Source of the DNA: Hydrogenophaga sp.
GTDB taxonomy: Bacteria > Pseudomonadota > Gammaproteobacteria > Burkholderiales > Burkholderiaceae_C
Direction: 5' to 3'
Assembly (NCBI GenBank): GCA_025458415.1
Contig: JALOSN010000156.1
Coordinates: forward strand, 1 to 6,656
DNA length: 6,656 nt
Shown here: positions 4,429 to 6,656 of the stretch, one piece after another
Numbering within the stretch: the first letter of the stretch is position 1
Layout: each line of letters starts with the position of its first letter
The notes under the pieces: model-generated
What the model was told of the DNA's origin: nothing
What the model saw: only the letters and a program-made list of their open reading frames with translations
The model's database searches: none
Made by a program: the position numbers and the translations under genes

Positions 4429-6656
4429 ATGCTGTCCGAAGATTCCTCACCGCTGGTCGCCGAACTGAACCCTGAACAGGCTGCGGCCGTCACCCTGCCG
4501 CATGAGCACGCCCTCATACTGGCTGGCGCCGGTTCGGGCAAGACGCGGGTGCTGACCACGCGCATTGCCTGGCTGCTGCAGACCGGTCAGGTCTCGCCCG
4601 GCGGCGTGCTGGCCGTGACCTTCACCAACAAGGCGGCGCGCGAAATGATGACGCGCCTGACCAGCATGCTGCCGGTCAATGTGCGCGGCATGTGGATCGG
4701 CACCTTCCATGGCCTGTGCAACCGCCTGCTGCGGGCCCACCACAAGCTGGCGGGTCTGCCGCCGACCTTCCAGATCCTGGACACGCAGGACCAGCTCTCG
4801 GCCATCAAGCGCCTGTGCAAGCAGCACAACGTGGACGACGAGCGCTTTCCGCCCAAGCAGGTGCAGTGGTTCATCAGCGGCTGCAAGGAAGACGGCCAGC
4901 GTCCGCGCGACGTGGTGGCGCGCGACGACGAGACGCGCCGCAAGGTCGAGATCTACCAGCTCTACGAGGAGCAGTGCCAGCGCGAAGGGGTGGTCGATTT
5001 CGGCGAACTGATGCTGCGGTCCTACGAGCTGCTGCGCGACAACGACCCGGTGAGGGCGCACTACCAGCGGCGCTTCCGCCACATCCTGATCGACGAGTTC
5101 CAGGACACGAACCGGCTCCAGTACGCCTGGATCAAGCTGTTTTCACCGCCCCCCATGGAAGGCCTGCCGTCCCCGGGCAACGCCGTGTTTGCGGTCGGCG
5201 ACGATGACCAGAGCATCTATGCCTTCCGTGGCGCCCGCGTGGGCAACATGGCCGATTTCGTGCGCGAGTTCAGGGTCACGCACCAGATCAAGCTGGAGCA
5301 GAACTACCGCAGCTGCAGCAACATCCTGAACGCCGCCAATGCCCTGATCAGCCACAACAGCCGGCGCCTGGGCAAGAACCTGCGCACCGATGCCGGTGCG
5401 GGCGAGCCGGTGCGGGTGTACGAAGCCACCAGCGACCTGGCCGAGGCGCAGTGGATCGTCGACGAGATGAAACAGCTGGAGCGTGATGGCACGGGCCGCA
5501 GCGAGATGGCCGTGCTCTACCGCAGCAACGCCCAGAGCCGGGTGGTGGAAACGGCGTTGTTCAACGCCGGCGTCCCCTACCGGGTCTACGGCGGCCTGCG
5601 CTTTTTCGAGCGCGCCGAGATCAAGCACGCCCTGGCCTACCTGCGGCTGCTGGAGAACCCGCACGACGACACCAGCTTTCTGCGCGTGGTGAACTTTCCG
5701 GCCCGCGGCATCGGCGCGCGCAGCCTGGAGCAGCTGCAGGATGTGGCCCGGGTCAGCGGCTGCTCGCTGCATGACGCGGTCAGCGCGGTCACCGGGCGAG
5801 CCGGTGTGGCGATTGGCGCCTTCGTGGCGCTGCTGGACGTGATGCGCGAGCGCACGCAGGGCATGACCCTGCGCGAGATCATCGAGCTGGTCATCGACCG
5901 CAGCGGCCTGGTCGAGCACTACCGGTCCGAGCGCGAGGGGCAGGAGCGGGTGGAGAACCTGGAGGAACTGGTCAATGCCGCCGAGAGCTTCGTGACGCTG
6001 GAAGGCTTTGGCCGCGATGCGCCAGCCATGCCGACCGATGCGGCGGGCCAGGCGCTGAGTCAGAGCCCGGTCAGCCAGGGACTGGACCCGGCGCTGCCCG
6101 TGCTCGACGAGACACTCCCGCCCGATGCGCAGACCGGCGAGACACTCAGTCCGCTGGCGGCCTTCCTGACCCACGCCGCCCTGGAGTCCGGCGACAACCA
6201 GGCCCAAGCGGGACAGGAGGCCGTCCAGCTGATGACGGTGCACGCGGCCAAGGGACTGGAGTTCGATGCGGTGTTCATCACCGGCCTGGAAGAGGGCCTG
6301 TTCCCGCACGAGAACTCGATGAGCGACCGCGACGGCATGGAGGAAGAGCGTCGCCTGATGTATGTGGCCATCACCCGTGCGCGGCAGCGCCTGTACCTGA
6401 CCCACGCCCAGACCCGCATGCTGCATGGCCAGACGCGCTACAACCTGCGCAGCCGCTTCTTTGACGAGCTGCCGGAACGGCGTCGCGGGCAGGAACGCCT
6501 GTGGCTCAGCCGGCCTGGTCACCCGGCTGGACGACCCGTGGCGCTGCGGCCGCACCGGCACCCGAACCCGATCGTGGTACCGACATCCGTACCGGCATGC
6601 AGGTGTTTCACAACAAATTTGGCGAGGGCCAGGTGCTGTCGGTGGAAGGGGTTGGA
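4429..6656 (+). CDS. uvrD: UvrD/PcrA-type superfamily 1A DNA helicase; frame shifts near the C-terminus, 3' end outside window
   Basis: An ATP-driven 3'-5' DNA helicase of nucleotide-excision and mismatch repair. All motifs are present: Walker A AGAGSGKT (residues 32-39); Ia TFTNKAAREM (~65-74); II DEFQDT (222-227); III GDDDQSIYAFRGA (257-269); IV LEQNYRS; V LMTVHAAKGLEF (601-612); VI EEERRLMYVAITRAR (638-652). A ~45-residue, Pro/Asp/Gln-rich stretch (about 528-573) lies within the 2B region. The start ATG 4429 gives the usual N-terminus, leading into LNPEQAAAVTLP. After DELPE (around 6474) the frame in use stops resembling the family. The expected linker and the C-terminal Tudor-like segment GMQVFHNKFGEGQVLSVEG (6594-6650) are read only in the frame one base earlier. 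One base appears lost (or two gained) between about 6478 and 6530. The core helicase should still work; the RNA-polymerase-interaction tail would be scrambled unless the shift is a sequencing error. Confidence 0.93.
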   Translation, partial: MLSEDSSPLVAELNPEQAAAVTLPHEHALILAGAGSGKTRVLTTRIAWLLQTGQVSPGGVLAVTFTNKAAREMMTRLTSMLPVNVRGMWIGTFHGLCNRLLRAHHKLAGLPPTFQILDTQDQLSAIKRLCKQHNVDDERFPPKQVQWFISGCKEDGQRPRDVVARDDETRRKVEIYQLYEEQCQREGVVDFGELMLRSYELLRDNDPVRAHYQRRFRHILIDEFQDTNRLQYAWIKLFSPPPMEGLPSPGNAVFAVGDDDQSIYAFRGARVGNMADFVREFRVTHQIKLEQNYRSCSNILNAANALISHNSRRLGKNLRTDAGAGEPVRVYEATSDLAEAQWIVDEMKQLERDGTGRSEMAVLYRSNAQSRVVETALFNAGVPYRVYGGLRFFERAEIKHALAYLRLLENPHDDTSFLRVVNFPARGIGARSLEQLQDVARVSGCSLHDAVSAVTGRAGVAIGAFVALLDVMRERTQGMTLREIIELVIDRSGLVEHYRSEREGQERVENLEELVNAAESFVTLEGFGRDAPAMPTDAAGQALSQSPVSQGLDPALPVLDETLPPDAQTGETLSPLAAFLTHAALESGDNQAQAGQEAVQLMTVHAAKGLEFDAVFITGLEEGLFPHENSMSDRDGMEEERRLMYVAITRARQRLYLTHAQTRMLHGQTRYNLRSRFFDELPERRRGQERLWLSRPGHPAGRPVALRPHRHPNPIVVPTSVPACRCFTTNLARARCCRWKGL

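Noticed and set aside
4387..4431. Upstream in-frame GTG (4399) as uvrD start
   Set aside because: It would add ten residues (RRGPFYNPR-like) not seen in the family and would place the TACAAT element within the coding region.
5143..6561. 472-codon open frame on the minus strand opposite uvrD
   Set aside because: It lies entirely antisense to an unmistakable helicase. Its His/Gln/Arg/Ala-rich composition is what GC-rich codons give when read backwards, and no domain is recognisable.

Overview
The window reads as chromosomal DNA from a GC-rich betaproteobacterium, most likely in the order Burkholderiales (the helicase resembles Alcaligenaceae proteins I remember). This rests on base composition, on the sequence style of the UvrD, alpha/beta hydrolase and GntR proteins, and on TACAAT-type -10 elements placed right before start codons. 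No mobile element, CRISPR array, tRNA or rRNA was seen.

Layout. (a) 1-630, minus strand: the N-terminal two thirds of a beta-hydroxyacid dehydrogenase (3-hydroxyisobutyrate dehydrogenase / tartronate-semialdehyde reductase family), cut by the left edge. (b) 691-726: a strong minus-strand intrinsic terminator. (c) 741-1481, minus strand: an FCD-type GntR regulator. (d) 1482-1576: a divergent control region with overlapping inverted repeats, a likely operator. (e) 1577-2424, plus strand: an alpha/beta hydrolase broken by an apparent internal deletion with frameshift, so probably a pseudogene. (f) 2461-3204, plus strand: a TauE/SafE (TSUP) membrane transporter, probably co-transcribed with the hydrolase. 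(g) 3211-4188, minus strand: guaC, GMP reductase, meeting the transporter tail to tail with a 6-base gap. (h) 4189-4428: a divergent intergenic region with a guaC promoter candidate, an intrinsic terminator inside the presumed guaC leader, two further hairpins and a -10 element for the next gene. (i) 4429 to the right edge, plus strand: the UvrD/PcrA-type DNA helicase. All helicase motifs are intact, but the reading frame shifts just before the C-terminal RNA-polymerase-binding-type domain.

How the parts relate. The dehydrogenase, GntR regulator, hydrolase and TSUP exporter look like a small accessory catabolic locus: regulator, enzymes, and an exporter or importer of a small anion. This is inferred from gene arrangement; the substrate is unknown. 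guaC (purine salvage) and uvrD (DNA repair) are housekeeping genes that share a divergent promoter region.

No clearly new multi-gene system is visible. The observations most worth following are the two disrupted genes (hydrolase and the uvrD tail) and the terminator in the guaC leader, which could be an attenuator.
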